A stretch of 43,420 nt of DNA from the NCBI GenBank assembly GCA_035352715.1, contig DAOPYE010000012.1, positions 1-43,420 of the forward strand. The letters are read 5' to 3'. Position numbers and translations under genes: made by a program. Every line of letters starts with the position of its first letter. Within the stretch, counting starts at the first letter, position 1. The notes under the pieces were generated by a model. That model did not search any database. It was not told the origin of the DNA and was given only the letters and a program-made list of their open reading frames with translations. The stretch is from DAOPYE01 sp035352715 (GTDB lineage: Bacteria; Acidobacteriota; Holophagae; Holophagales; Holophagaceae). Shown here piece by piece: positions 1-8,176 of the stretch.

Positions 1-845
1 TCCAGGTTCGCCCGGATCTCCTCCAGCTCCCAGATGGTCTCCATGAGCTGCCGCGTGCGCTCCTGCACGCGGAACTCCAGCAGACGGTTCTGGCGCTCGA
101 TCTCGTCCCGCGAGATCCGCAGGCGATTCGTCATCACTTCGAAGCTGCGCCCCAGGGCCTCCATCTCGTCCCCGGTGCGGATCCGCACATCCACACTGTC
201 CAGATCCCCCTGCGCCACCCGCTGCACCCCCGCCGTGAGCTGCTGCAGCGGAGACACCAGCTGCCGGGCCAGGTACCACACGACGCCCAGGCCAAGCACC
301 AGCGCGCCCAACCCCGCCCATACGCCCTGCCAAATGTCACGGCGCACCGCGCGCTGAAGGGGATCCGTCGAAAAGCCCAGAACCAGGCTGCCCATGGGCT
401 GGCCGCCGCGCGGGAAAACGAACGGCGCCGCAGCCAGATAGAGCGACTCCTTTGGGTAATAACGCTGGCCGTTCGAACCGAAGGCCCTCACGCCGGATTT
501 GACCCAGGTCGGCGTGGTCTCCGTCGCCCACAGCAGGCGATCATCGGTATCGAAGATGGCGCAAAAGGTGACTTCGGGATCGGCCAAGCCCTTGCCCAGA
601 ACCCTGGCGACCGCGGCCCCAAACGGCTGGGAGGATCCCTGTCCCGGCCGTATTTCTTGAATTTCCGACGCCGAAGCCAGAACGAAATCCAGGTGATCGA
701 GGGCTCTCCGCGCGTTCCGCTCCATCTGCATCCGCGTGAGCTGACCGAAACGACGAGGCACGCAGAAGGCGTTGAAGAACGCAAAGCCGAGCACCATCAG
801 TCCGATCACCGCGATCAATTTCGTCTTGATGGATAGCCGTGGCAT
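1..845 (-). CDS. Membrane sensor protein with HAMP domain (partial, C-terminus outside window)
   Basis: Reading the minus strand from the ATG at 845 gives an open frame with no stop up to the window edge, about 281 residues. It starts MPRLSIKTK and then has a hydrophobic segment at about 9-28, an extracytoplasmic region of about 150 residues, a second membrane segment at about 180-205 and a HAMP-like stretch (LARQLVSPLQQL, then RTGDEMEALGRSF). After that comes a helical linker (RISRDEIERQNRLLEFRVQ) typical of proteins that continue into a histidine kinase or GGDEF domain. The output domain is missing, so the exact class is unknown. The start lies 9 bases after the rsmD stop, so it is probably the last or a late gene of a fabH-rsmD-sensor transcript. 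The frame was read directly; the family call rests on topology and the HAMP-like region. Confidence 0.75.
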   Translation of the reverse strand, partial: MPRLSIKTKLIAVIGLMVLGFAFFNAFCVPRRFGQLTRMQMERNARRALDHLDFVLASASEIQEIRPGQGSSQPFGAAVARVLGKGLADPEVTFCAIFDTDDRLLWATETTPTWVKSGVRAFGSNGQRYYPKESLYLAAAPFVFPRGGQPMGSLVLGFSTDPLQRAVRRDIWQGVWAGLGALVLGLGVVWYLARQLVSPLQQLTAGVQRVAQGDLDSVDVRIRTGDEMEALGRSFEVMTNRLRISRDEIERQNRLLEFRVQERTRQLMETIWELEEIRANL

Positions 846-854
846 GAAGCGGCC

Positions 855-1400
855 TCAGAGAGGGCGCAGGAAATGAAATCCCGCAGCGCCGTACGTTCGG
901 GAGTCTAGCAGAGCCCAAGCCGCTCCTTCGGCGGCTTCATCCACATCCAATCGCTCATCGGCGGACGTTTCCCAGACCACCAGGCCGTCCGCATCCAGCC
1001 ATGGACGCAGGCGCGGCGCCAGTTCCCGCCACAGCGCAACCGACTCGGCGTAGGGCGGATCCGCGAAGATCAGCTTCAGGTTCCGGAAGGCGTCGGCGGG
1101 AAGCCGCCGGACGTCTTTGGCGATCACGCCGATGTCCGTGCCGCGCGCGTTTTCGTTCAGCAGCTTCAGCGCCCTGGGATCCCGCTCCACGGCGCTCACC
1201 GGGGCGTAGCCTCTCGACCACGCCTCCAGCGCCACCGCGCCCGTGCCGGAGAAGAGATCCAGAAACGAGGCTTTGGGCCAGCGCTGAAGAATCGAGAAAA
1301 GGGCTTCGCGCGCGCGGTCCGAGGTGGGCCGGATGGACAGTTCCCCCGGCTCCGGCCCCTTGAGCCGACGCGCCCGCAGCGATCCAGCGATGATGCGCAC
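855..1400 (-). CDS. rsmD: 16S rRNA (guanine966-N2)-methyltransferase RsmD
   Basis: This 181-residue protein matches the RsmD family in length and order of motifs. The N-terminus RIIAGSLRARRLKGP is typical, followed by RPTSDRAREALFSIL, the SAM-binding motif FLDLFSGTGAVALEA, and the catalytic N6/N2-methyltransferase signature DPPY (IFADPPYAES). The family methylates guanine 966 of 16S rRNA in the 30S subunit. The start codon is GTG at 1400. No Shine-Dalgarno is visible, and the start lies only 6 bases after the fabH stop, so translational coupling to fabH is likely. The last residues overlap nothing; the next gene starts 9 bases downstream. Identification is firm from motifs; activity is inferred from the family. 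Confidence 0.93.
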   Translation of the reverse strand: MRIIAGSLRARRLKGPEPGELSIRPTSDRAREALFSILQRWPKASFLDLFSGTGAVALEAWSRGYAPVSAVERDPRALKLLNENARGTDIGVIAKDVRRLPADAFRNLKLIFADPPYAESVALWRELAPRLRPWLDADGLVVWETSADERLDVDEAAEGAAWALLDSRTYGAAGFHFLRPL

Positions 1401-1406
1401 GGAAGA

Positions 1407-2408
1407 CTAGATCGACCAGCGGAGCAGCGTTCCACCCCAGGTGAAGCCCGCGCCGAAAGCCGCCAGGATCACCAGATCGCCCTTCTCCACCTTGCCCGCG
1501 ACCGCCGACTGGTGCAGCGCCGTGGGGATGGTGGCCGCCGTCGTGTTGGCGTATTTCGAGATGTTGTTCGCCATGCGTTCGGACGGGATCTCCAGGCGCT
1601 TGGCGGCGGCATCCATGATGCGGATATTGGCCTGATGGGGCACGAACAGGGCCAGATCCTCCGGCTTGAAGCCGTTGCGATCCAGCACCACGCGGCTCAC
1701 TTCGGCCATATCGCGAACGGCGTTCTTGTACACCTCAGCGCCCTGCTGGTAGATGTAGTGCTGCTTGGCGTCCACGGTGGCGTGGCTCGTGGGCCGCAGG
1801 CTGCCGCCGGCGGGCATGTTCAGGTAGGGCGCGCCCACGCCGTTGATGTGGTGCTCGAAGTCCAGGATGCCGTAGCCATCTTCCACCGCCTCGACGATGA
1901 CCGCGCCCGCCCCGTCGCCAAAGAGCACAGCGGTCGTGCGATCGGTCTTGTCGATGATGGAGGACATCACGTCCGCGCCCACCACCGCGATGCGCTTAAA
2001 TCGGCCAGAACCGACCATCCCCGCCGCCGTCGTCAGGGCGAACAGGAATCCGGAGCAGGCGGCGTTGAGGTCAAACCCGAACGCCTTGGTCGCGCCCACC
2101 TTGTGCTGGATGAGCGCCGAGGTGCAGGGGAAGACCATATCCGGCGTCACCGTGGCCGTGATGATGGCATCCAGTTCATCCGCGCCGATCCCGCGGCGGT
2201 CGAGCGCCATCTGCAGCGCCTTCGCGCCCAGATCCGAACTGGCCATGCCCGGTTCCACCCAGTAGCGCGTCTTGATGCCCGTGCGCGTCGTGATCCACTC
2301 GTCGCTCGTATCCATCATGGTGGCCAGATCATCGTTGGTGATGACGCGTTCCGGGAAGCACTCCCCCGTAGCCGTGATGCCGACAGGAATTGAGAACGGA
2401 CGAGCCAA
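1407..2408 (-). CDS. fabH: Beta-ketoacyl-ACP synthase III (KAS III)
   Basis: FabH condenses acetyl-CoA (or a branched starter) with malonyl-ACP to begin type II fatty acid synthesis in the cytoplasm. The catalytic triad is visible: Cys in NAACSGF (about residue 118), His in FVPHQANIRI and Asn in KYANTTAATIP. TSDEWITTRTGI near the N-terminus and the terminal glycine-rich GAGFTWGG are also characteristic. The frame is open back to a GTG at 2471, but I prefer the TTG at 2408. That start has a GGAGG 5 bases upstream (2414-2418) and gives 333 residues, the usual family length. The GTG start would add 21 low-complexity residues. It is first in a fabH-rsmD-sensor run and divergent from kdsB. The start is an inference; the gene identity is firm. 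Confidence 0.95.
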   Translation of the reverse strand: MARPFSIPVGITATGECFPERVITNDDLATMMDTSDEWITTRTGIKTRYWVEPGMASSDLGAKALQMALDRRGIGADELDAIITATVTPDMVFPCTSALIQHKVGATKAFGFDLNAACSGFLFALTTAAGMVGSGRFKRIAVVGADVMSSIIDKTDRTTAVLFGDGAGAVIVEAVEDGYGILDFEHHINGVGAPYLNMPAGGSLRPTSHATVDAKQHYIYQQGAEVYKNAVRDMAEVSRVVLDRNGFKPEDLALFVPHQANIRIMDAAAKRLEIPSERMANNISKYANTTAATIPTALHQSAVAGKVEKGDLVILAAFGAGFTWGGTLLRWSI

Positions 2409-2524
2409 GGATGCCTCCAACGAAGAAGCGCCAGAGGCGCCAAGTTCCGATTGTGAGGGATCGGCGTCCACATTTCCATGGAAAGCCCTTGAGGACGCCC
2501 CGCGCCCAGCGCCATTCTGGATGA

Positions 2525-3301
2525 ATGAAGACCCTCGCCGTCCTGCCCTCCCGCTACGCCTCCAGCCGCTTTCCCGGCAAACCCCTGACGCCGATCCTGG
2601 GTAAGCCCATGATCCAGTGGGTGTGGGAGGCCGCGCGCCGCGCGCCCGGCGTGGACCGCGTGGTGGTCGCCACGGACGATGCGCGCATCCAATCGGCGGT
2701 CCAGGCCTTTGGCGGCGAAGCGCTGATGACCAACCCCGCTCTGCCCTCCGGCACCGATCGCGCCGCTGCGGCGCTGGCCCTGCTGGATGAGCCCTTCGAT
2801 GTCATCGTGAACATCCAGGGCGACGAGCCCACCATGCACCCGGAGACCGTAGGCGCCCTGGTGGCGCTCATGAAGGATCAGCCCGAGCTGGAGTTGGGCA
2901 CGGTCGCCTGCCCCTTCCAGAGCGCCGACGAGATCTTCAATCCCAATATCGTGAAGGTGGTCATCGACGATCGCCAGCGTGCCCTCTACTTCAGCCGCAG
3001 CCCCATCCCCTACGTGCGCAACGCCTCGGACTTCAGCCTGGATTTCCGGCCCTGGCTGGACCCGGAGCAGCTCAAGCACTTCCGCCGCCATCTGGGGCTC
3101 TACGCCTACCGCCCTGACGCGCTGAAGGCCTTCATGCAGCTGCCACCCCATCCCCTCGAGAAGCTGGAGATGCTCGAACAGCTCCGCGCCCTGGGATCGG
3201 GCATGGCCATGGGCGTGGCACATACGCCCCACATCAGCCTGGGCGTGGATACGCCGGGCGACGTGGCCATCGTGGAAGCCGTGCTGAGGCAGCAAATCTA
3301 G
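2525..3301 (+). CDS. kdsB: 3-deoxy-manno-octulosonate cytidylyltransferase (CMP-KDO synthetase)
   Basis: KdsB activates KDO with CTP to give CMP-KDO, the donor for the inner core of lipopolysaccharide. The 258-residue product opens with LPSRYASSRFPGKPL, the nucleotide-binding loop of the family, and continues with VVVATDD, NIQGDEPTM, YFSRSPIPY, HLGLYAYR and LEMLEQLRAL, all in the expected order, and ends with DTPGDV before the final helix. Its length equals the family norm. It is divergent from fabH and its stop overlaps the murJ stop on the opposite strand by 4 bases (3298-3301), so the two genes converge without a terminator. Its presence is the main evidence in this window for an LPS-bearing outer membrane. 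Confidence 0.95.
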   Translation: MKTLAVLPSRYASSRFPGKPLTPILGKPMIQWVWEAARRAPGVDRVVVATDDARIQSAVQAFGGEALMTNPALPSGTDRAAAALALLDEPFDVIVNIQGDEPTMHPETVGALVALMKDQPELELGTVACPFQSADEIFNPNIVKVVIDDRQRALYFSRSPIPYVRNASDFSLDFRPWLDPEQLKHFRRHLGLYAYRPDALKAFMQLPPHPLEKLEMLEQLRALGSGMAMGVAHTPHISLGVDTPGDVAIVEAVLRQQI

Positions 3302-4896
3302 CGCTTGAACCGCAGAACCCGTCGGACCACGCCCGCGCATTCGTCCACGCGCACCAGGTAGGTGGCGGCGAAATAGCTCAGTCCGTAGAGACCCAGCACC
3401 ATCAAGGCCAGCAGGATGGGGTTGCCCGGCGGCAACGCGCCCTTCAGGGCCCAGGCGATCCCGGCGGCCGCGAGCGCCGAGGCCCAGAGCTTCGCCGTGA
3501 ACCGCGCAGGCAGGCCCGTGACGCCGATGCGCCGATTGAGCCGCGCGCGCAGCAGCGTGAACTCCACCCATCCCGCCACGCCAGCGGAAGCGGTCAATCC
3601 GGCCGCACCCCAGCGCACTGAGAGCCCCAGCGCCGAGGGCAGCCACAGGGCGCAGGGAATCCCCAGCCCGGTGGTCAGCGTCAGGCGCACCAGGGCGAAG
3701 CGCAGGGGCGAGCGCGTATCCCGCAGCGCATAGAAGGTGGAGGCGTACAGGCGTCCCAGGGTGGAAGCCAGCAGCCCCACACCAGAACCGGCGATGATGC
3801 CCCACACGTAGAGCGTATGGGCGTGGGTGAAGCGCCCGGACTGGAACAGCGCGGCGGTGATCACATCGCCCAGGGCGAAGAAGGCCATGGCGGAGGGCAC
3901 GATGAAGAACGCGATGCGGCGCAGGCCCGCGTCCAGGCGCGTCCGCAGGGCTTCGGAGGCCTGCGCGTCCAGCACATGGGCATCCTGGCCCAGGGCCCGG
4001 GACATGGCGGGCAGCTCGGCCGCCGAGACCGCCATGCCGAAAAGGCTCACGGGCAGCATGTTGATGGATGCGGCCGTGGTCATGGCCGCCATCGCCCCTT
4101 CGCCCAGCAGGCTCGCCAGCGCCTGATCCACGTACGAACTGATCTGCACGACGCCCCGGCTGAAGACCACAGGGCCGAAGTTGCGCACCACCTCGCGCAC
4201 GTGTTCCGAACGCAGATCCAGGCTCAGGCGCAGATGGCGGGCCAACCGCAGTGTGGTGGGCAGCTGCACGCCGAACTGCAGCGCGGCACCAAGCACCGTC
4301 CCCCAGGCCAGCCAGATTGCTAATGATTCCTGGCGGGCATGGCGAAAGAGCACCATCGTGACGATCATCGCCAAGTTCCACAGCACCGGCGCGGCGTAGG
4401 AAAGGAAGAACTTGCGATGGCTATTCAGGATGCCCAGGCACCACGCGGAACACACCAGCAGCCCCGTTCCGGGAAACAGGATGCGCACCAGCAGGATGGT
4501 CAGCTCGCGCTTCGCGCCACTGTAGCCCGGCGCGATGAGCCAGAGCAGCGCAGGCGTGGCAAGCACGCCGATCAGCACGATGCAGGCCATGGCCAGCGCC
4601 AGCAGGGATCCCACCGCGCCCGCCACGCGATCGGCCTCATGCTCGTCGCCCTGAGCATGCAGGCGCGCGTAGACGGGGATGAAGGAAGCCGAGAGCACGC
4701 CCTCGCCGAACAGGTTCTGCAGGATGTTCGGCACCCGCAGCGCGGAGCTGAAGGCGTCCGCCGTATCCGAGAGCCCGAAGAAATGCGAGAACACCCGCTG
4801 GCGAACCAGGCCAATCAAGCGGCTGGCCAGGATGCCTGCGGCGACCAGCACCGCGTGGCGTCCCGTGTTTTCCGTGGATTGGCGCGCCTGCGCCAT
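3298..4896 (-). CDS. murJ: Lipid II flippase MurJ (MviN family)
   Basis: MurJ flips undecaprenyl-linked lipid II across the inner membrane for peptidoglycan synthesis. The 532-residue protein has many membrane segments and the family N-terminal signature (SRLIGLVRQRVFSHFFG, then DAFSSALRVPNILQNLFGEG, SASFIPVYARL). The start is the ATG at 4896, whose A is shared with the TGA of murD (TGATG), indicating translational coupling. An in-frame TTG one codon upstream is less likely. It is the last gene of the murD-murJ pair and converges on kdsB with a 4-base overlap. Some charged residues typical of the central cavity are present (for example the paired arginines of the first helix), but I did not check all. 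Confidence 0.93.
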   Translation of the reverse strand: MAQARQSTENTGRHAVLVAAGILASRLIGLVRQRVFSHFFGLSDTADAFSSALRVPNILQNLFGEGVLSASFIPVYARLHAQGDEHEADRVAGAVGSLLALAMACIVLIGVLATPALLWLIAPGYSGAKRELTILLVRILFPGTGLLVCSAWCLGILNSHRKFFLSYAAPVLWNLAMIVTMVLFRHARQESLAIWLAWGTVLGAALQFGVQLPTTLRLARHLRLSLDLRSEHVREVVRNFGPVVFSRGVVQISSYVDQALASLLGEGAMAAMTTAASINMLPVSLFGMAVSAAELPAMSRALGQDAHVLDAQASEALRTRLDAGLRRIAFFIVPSAMAFFALGDVITAALFQSGRFTHAHTLYVWGIIAGSGVGLLASTLGRLYASTFYALRDTRSPLRFALVRLTLTTGLGIPCALWLPSALGLSVRWGAAGLTASAGVAGWVEFTLLRARLNRRIGVTGLPARFTAKLWASALAAAGIAWALKGALPPGNPILLALMVLGLYGLSYFAATYLVRVDECAGVVRRVLRFKR

Positions 4897-6248
4897 CAAC
4901 GTGCCCAGGCCTTCACCAGGGCTTCAAAACGATCGCCGCGCTCCTCGAAGCACGTGAACTGATCAAAGCTGGCGCAGGCGGGGCTCAGCAGCACCTGATC
5001 GCCGGGCTGGGCGAGCTTGAGGGCCGCCTGCACGGCGTCATCGAACGGCGAGATCGTGAGGTGCGGCAGATTGCCCAGATCCCGCTCCAGCTGCGGGATG
5101 GCTTCGCCCAGGAACACGAGTTGGCGCAGCTTGCCCCTCAGTGCCTCGCGCAGGGGTTCGTAGGGCGCGCCCTTGTCCTGCCCGCCCAACAGAAGCACGA
5201 GCGGACCCGGCAGCGCGCGAATGGCCGTCAGCGTGGCGTCCACGTTCGTGCCCTTGGAATCGTTGTAGGCCTTCACACCGCCCTTTTCCGCCACGAAGGC
5301 AATGCGGTGGGCCAGCCCGGGATAGCTGCGCAAGCCCTCCCGGATGGCCTCCAGCGCGGCGCCGCCATGACGGGCCAGCACGACAGCAGCCAGCGCGTTC
5401 TCGACATTGTGGCGTCCGGGAATGCGCAGCTCGTCGCGGTGCAACAGGCGCTCCGCTCGGCCTTGCACGTCCACCAGCCACATCACGCCCTCGTCATCGC
5501 ACCACCCGCCCTCGGCCTTCGGTTCGCCCCAGCCGAAGCGCACGATCCGGCCATGTCCGGGCGCAAAGGCGTTGAAGCTGGGATCGCCGGCGGGCGTCAG
5601 GCGGATATCCTCGGACCCCTGGTGCTCGAAGATCCGCAGCTTGGCATCCAGATAGGCTTCCATCGTGCCGTGCCGGGCTAGGTGATCCGGCGTCAGATTG
5701 AGGATGGCCGCGCCTTCGGCGTGGAATCCCCGCACCGTCTCCAGCTGGTAGCTGGAGCACTCCAGCGCGAAGCGCGTGCCGGGATCCGCGTCCTCCAGCG
5801 CCGCCAGGAGCGGCGTTCCCAGGTTGCCGCAGGCCACGGAGGGCAGGCCCGAGGCCTTGAAGAGATGCGCCAGCAGATCCGTGGTGGTGCTCTTGCCGTT
5901 GGTGCCCGTGACCGCCAGGATCTGCGACCCATCCTTGCGGGCGCGCAGCACGCGATGGCCCAGCTCCAGCTCGCCGATGACAGAGATGCCCCGGTGGTGG
6001 GCCTCCTGCGCGAAGGGGATGGAGGGGGGAACGCCGGGACTCAGCACCACCTCGACACAGCCATCCAGCAGCGACTCGGGGTGGGAGCCCCACACGCCGG
6101 GCACCTCGATTTCCACCAACTCCGCCAATACCGCATGATCAGGATTCATCGTGCGATCGCTCATCACAACATCAGCGCCGCTGCGCGCCAGATGCGACGC
6201 GGCCGCCAATCCAGACCGCCCTGCCCCGATCACCACGATGCGCCCCAT
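4896..6248 (-). CDS. murD: UDP-N-acetylmuramoylalanine--D-glutamate ligase
   Basis: MurD adds D-glutamate to UDP-MurNAc-L-Ala in the cytoplasm using ATP. The 450-residue product begins with a dinucleotide-type loop (VVIGAGRSGLAAA), contains the ATP P-loop AVTGTNGKSTTTDLLA, the substrate motif LECSSYQLE, the LNLTPDHLARHG block, the GRHNVENALAA motif and YNDSKGTNVDAT, and ends with SPACASFDQF and GDRFEALV, all MurD hallmarks. The frame remains open upstream to 6839, but that extension lies antisense to the EAL gene. The ATG at 6248 has GGAGG 4 bases upstream and gives normal family length. The 36-base gap to the divergent EAL gene must hold any local promoter. Confidence 0.95.
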   Translation of the reverse strand: MGRIVVIGAGRSGLAAASHLARSGADVVMSDRTMNPDHAVLAELVEIEVPGVWGSHPESLLDGCVEVVLSPGVPPSIPFAQEAHHRGISVIGELELGHRVLRARKDGSQILAVTGTNGKSTTTDLLAHLFKASGLPSVACGNLGTPLLAALEDADPGTRFALECSSYQLETVRGFHAEGAAILNLTPDHLARHGTMEAYLDAKLRIFEHQGSEDIRLTPAGDPSFNAFAPGHGRIVRFGWGEPKAEGGWCDDEGVMWLVDVQGRAERLLHRDELRIPGRHNVENALAAVVLARHGGAALEAIREGLRSYPGLAHRIAFVAEKGGVKAYNDSKGTNVDATLTAIRALPGPLVLLLGGQDKGAPYEPLREALRGKLRQLVFLGEAIPQLERDLGNLPHLTISPFDDAVQAALKLAQPGDQVLLSPACASFDQFTCFEERGDRFEALVKAWAR

Positions 6249-6284
6249 GGAACCTCCGCCGAACCAAGTGTAGCCTTGTAGACG

Positions 6285-7025
6285 ATGAAAGAATTCCTCT
6301 TGCACAGCATCCTCGCGGGACATCGCCCCGCCATCCCCCACGCGCAGTCCATCATGAACCTGCAGAGTGGGCTCGTTGAAGCCAAGGAAGTGCTGACGCG
6401 CTTTGAAGATGTGGACGGTCGCATGTGTACCGTCGGCAATCTGCTCGAAGACGTCACCCTGCCTCCCGATATGCGGATCATGCTGGATCTGCTTTGCCTG
6501 GGCTCGGTCTTCGAGGGCCTGGCCAACCACCCCATCACGGATCACCTGATCTTCATCAACCTGCATCCGACCACGCTGGATTCGCCCGATTTCTGGAACC
6601 GCATCCAGCCCTGGATCTGGAACCTGTCCATCCCGCCCCATCGCATCGTGCTGGAGATCACCGAGACTTACGTGCTGCACGATCTCGACCGGTTGCAGTC
6701 CTATGCCCGGCGTTTGCGGGAGCTGGGACTGCGCATCGCCGTGGACGATCTGGGATCCGGCGCGGCGTCGCTCTCGCACATGTCGCGCCTGGAGCCGGAC
6801 TTCATCAAAGCGGACCGATCCCTGGTGGAGCGCGTCCACGAACGGCCGTACCAGGCCGCGCTGCTCAACGCGCTGGCCCTGTTCGCCAAGCGCATGGGCG
6901 TGGGCTTCATCGCCGAAGGAATCGAAACGCCGGAAGATCTCGCGACCATCCGCCAGGCGGAAGTGCCCTGGGGCCAGGGCTACATCCTGGGCGAACCCGA
7001 GCGGCTCATCCTTCCCGAGGCGTGA
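6285..7025 (+). CDS. EAL-domain protein (putative cyclic-di-GMP phosphodiesterase)
   Basis: This 246-residue protein is a stand-alone EAL domain with no membrane segment and no extra sensory domain. Metal- and substrate-binding positions of active EAL enzymes can be matched: the first Glu lies in AKEVLTRF (so the signature reads EVL rather than EAL), Asn in INLHPTTL, Glu in LEITET, the Asp pair in VDDLGSG, Lys in FIKADRSLV, Glu in IAEGIET and Gln in GQGYILG. These suggest it may hydrolyse cyclic di-GMP, but a degenerate receptor role is possible. The gene runs opposite to the surrounding cell-wall genes: it diverges from murD (36 bases apart) and overlaps the alr 3' end by 20 bases. No strong Shine-Dalgarno precedes the ATG at 6285. 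Confidence 0.85.
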   Translation: MKEFLLHSILAGHRPAIPHAQSIMNLQSGLVEAKEVLTRFEDVDGRMCTVGNLLEDVTLPPDMRIMLDLLCLGSVFEGLANHPITDHLIFINLHPTTLDSPDFWNRIQPWIWNLSIPPHRIVLEITETYVLHDLDRLQSYARRLRELGLRIAVDDLGSGAASLSHMSRLEPDFIKADRSLVERVHERPYQAALLNALALFAKRMGVGFIAEGIETPEDLATIRQAEVPWGQGYILGEPERLILPEA

Positions 7026-8169
7026 ACACCCGCGGCACGCGCGTGTTGATGTTCGTCAGGATCTCGTAGGGGATGGTTCCAGCCCACTGGGCCAGTTCTT
7101 CCAGACGGACGGCGTTGCCCTGGCCATCCGAACCGGCCAGGATCACTTCGTCGCCGTTGTATGCGCTGTCCTGTTCGATATCGACCATCATCTGGTCCAT
7201 GCAGATCGTCCCCACCTGCGCATAGCGGCGCCCCCGCAGCAGGATCTCCGCGCGATTCGAAAGCGCGCGGAAGTAGCCGTCGCCATAGCCCACCGGGACC
7301 GTCACCACGCGCGTATCGTGATCCGTCTTCCAGGTGGATCCGTAGCTCACGGGATGCCCGGCCTTGACCACCTTGAAGTAGACGATGCGACTCTTCCACG
7401 TCAACGCGGGCTCCACGATCACACTGTGCGGCACATGGGGCGAAGGGTAGACACCGTAGAGGATGATGCCGGGACGCACCATATCGAAGGTGGCTTCGGG
7501 CATCCGCAGAATGGCGGCGGAATTGGCGATGTGGCGCGTGGGATAGGGCAGGCTGCGCCGCTCGTAGAAGCGCAGCACCTCCTGGAAGCGTTCCAATTGC
7601 AGCCTGGCGTGATCCAGATCCGGCGCGTCAGAGTTGGCAAAGTGCGAGAAGATGCCCGCAACCTCGACGTGGCGGCATTCCAGGGAGGCCTCCAGCAGCG
7701 CGTCGGCGCTGTAGTAGTGGACGCCGATGCGCTCCATGCCCGTATCGATCTTCAGGTGGACCTTGGCCTTCGTGCCCCGGGCCTGCGCGGCCTCGTCGAT
7801 CTGCCGAAGCCGCCCCACCGAGGAGGCCGTGATCATCAGATCGTTGTCCAGAAACTGCGGAATCTGATCGCCCCACACGCCGCCCAACACCAGGATCGGC
7901 TTGGTGACGCCCTTGCGCCGAAGCAGGACGCCTTCTTCCGGCACCGCCACGCCAAAGCAGTCGGCCTGTTCTTCCAAGGATTTGGAAACTTCGACCAGCC
8001 CGTGCCCATAGGCGTTCGCCTTCACCACCGCCATGGCCTTGGCGCCAGGCACATAGGCCCGGATCGCCTTGAGATTGGCCTGCAGGCGGCCGAGATCCAC
8101 TTCGGCCCAGGTGGCGCGAACGCCGTCCGCAGGGCCATGGCTGGCGATGGTCGGTTCCAGAATGGACAT
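7006..8169 (-). CDS. alr: Alanine racemase
   Basis: Alr is a PLP enzyme that makes D-alanine for the peptidoglycan stem. The 387-residue protein contains the PLP-lysine motif AVVKANAYGHG near residue 47, the HLKIDTGMERIG block, the RPGIILYGVYP segment and the C-terminal VPVGYGDGY and VGTICMDQMMVDI motifs that carry the catalytic tyrosine region and substrate contacts. The ATG at 8169 is preceded by GAGGT and lies 7 bases after the mraY stop, so it is read with the dcw cluster. Its last 20 bases overlap the convergent EAL gene. Placement of alr directly after mraY and before murD is unusual compared with classical clusters, where murD follows mraY. Confidence 0.95.
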   Translation of the reverse strand: MSILEPTIASHGPADGVRATWAEVDLGRLQANLKAIRAYVPGAKAMAVVKANAYGHGLVEVSKSLEEQADCFGVAVPEEGVLLRRKGVTKPILVLGGVWGDQIPQFLDNDLMITASSVGRLRQIDEAAQARGTKAKVHLKIDTGMERIGVHYYSADALLEASLECRHVEVAGIFSHFANSDAPDLDHARLQLERFQEVLRFYERRSLPYPTRHIANSAAILRMPEATFDMVRPGIILYGVYPSPHVPHSVIVEPALTWKSRIVYFKVVKAGHPVSYGSTWKTDHDTRVVTVPVGYGDGYFRALSNRAEILLRGRRYAQVGTICMDQMMVDIEQDSAYNGDEVILAGSDGQGNAVRLEELAQWAGTIPYEILTNINTRVPRVFTPREG

Positions 8170-8176
8170 GGAATGT

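Noticed and set aside
2414..2440. Small GCGCC-AGA-GGCGC hairpin between fabH and kdsB
   Set aside because: It lies inside the possible fabH extension, has no T-tract and is easily expected by chance at this GC content.
2315..4381. 688-codon minus-strand open frame
   Set aside because: It runs antisense through kdsB and out of frame through murJ, both with full motif support. Long shadow frames are common in this GC-rich DNA, and its translation has no recognisable domain.
6249..6839. 197-codon N-terminal extension of MurD
   Set aside because: It is antisense to the EAL gene, and the ATG at 6248 has a GGAGG and gives normal MurD length.
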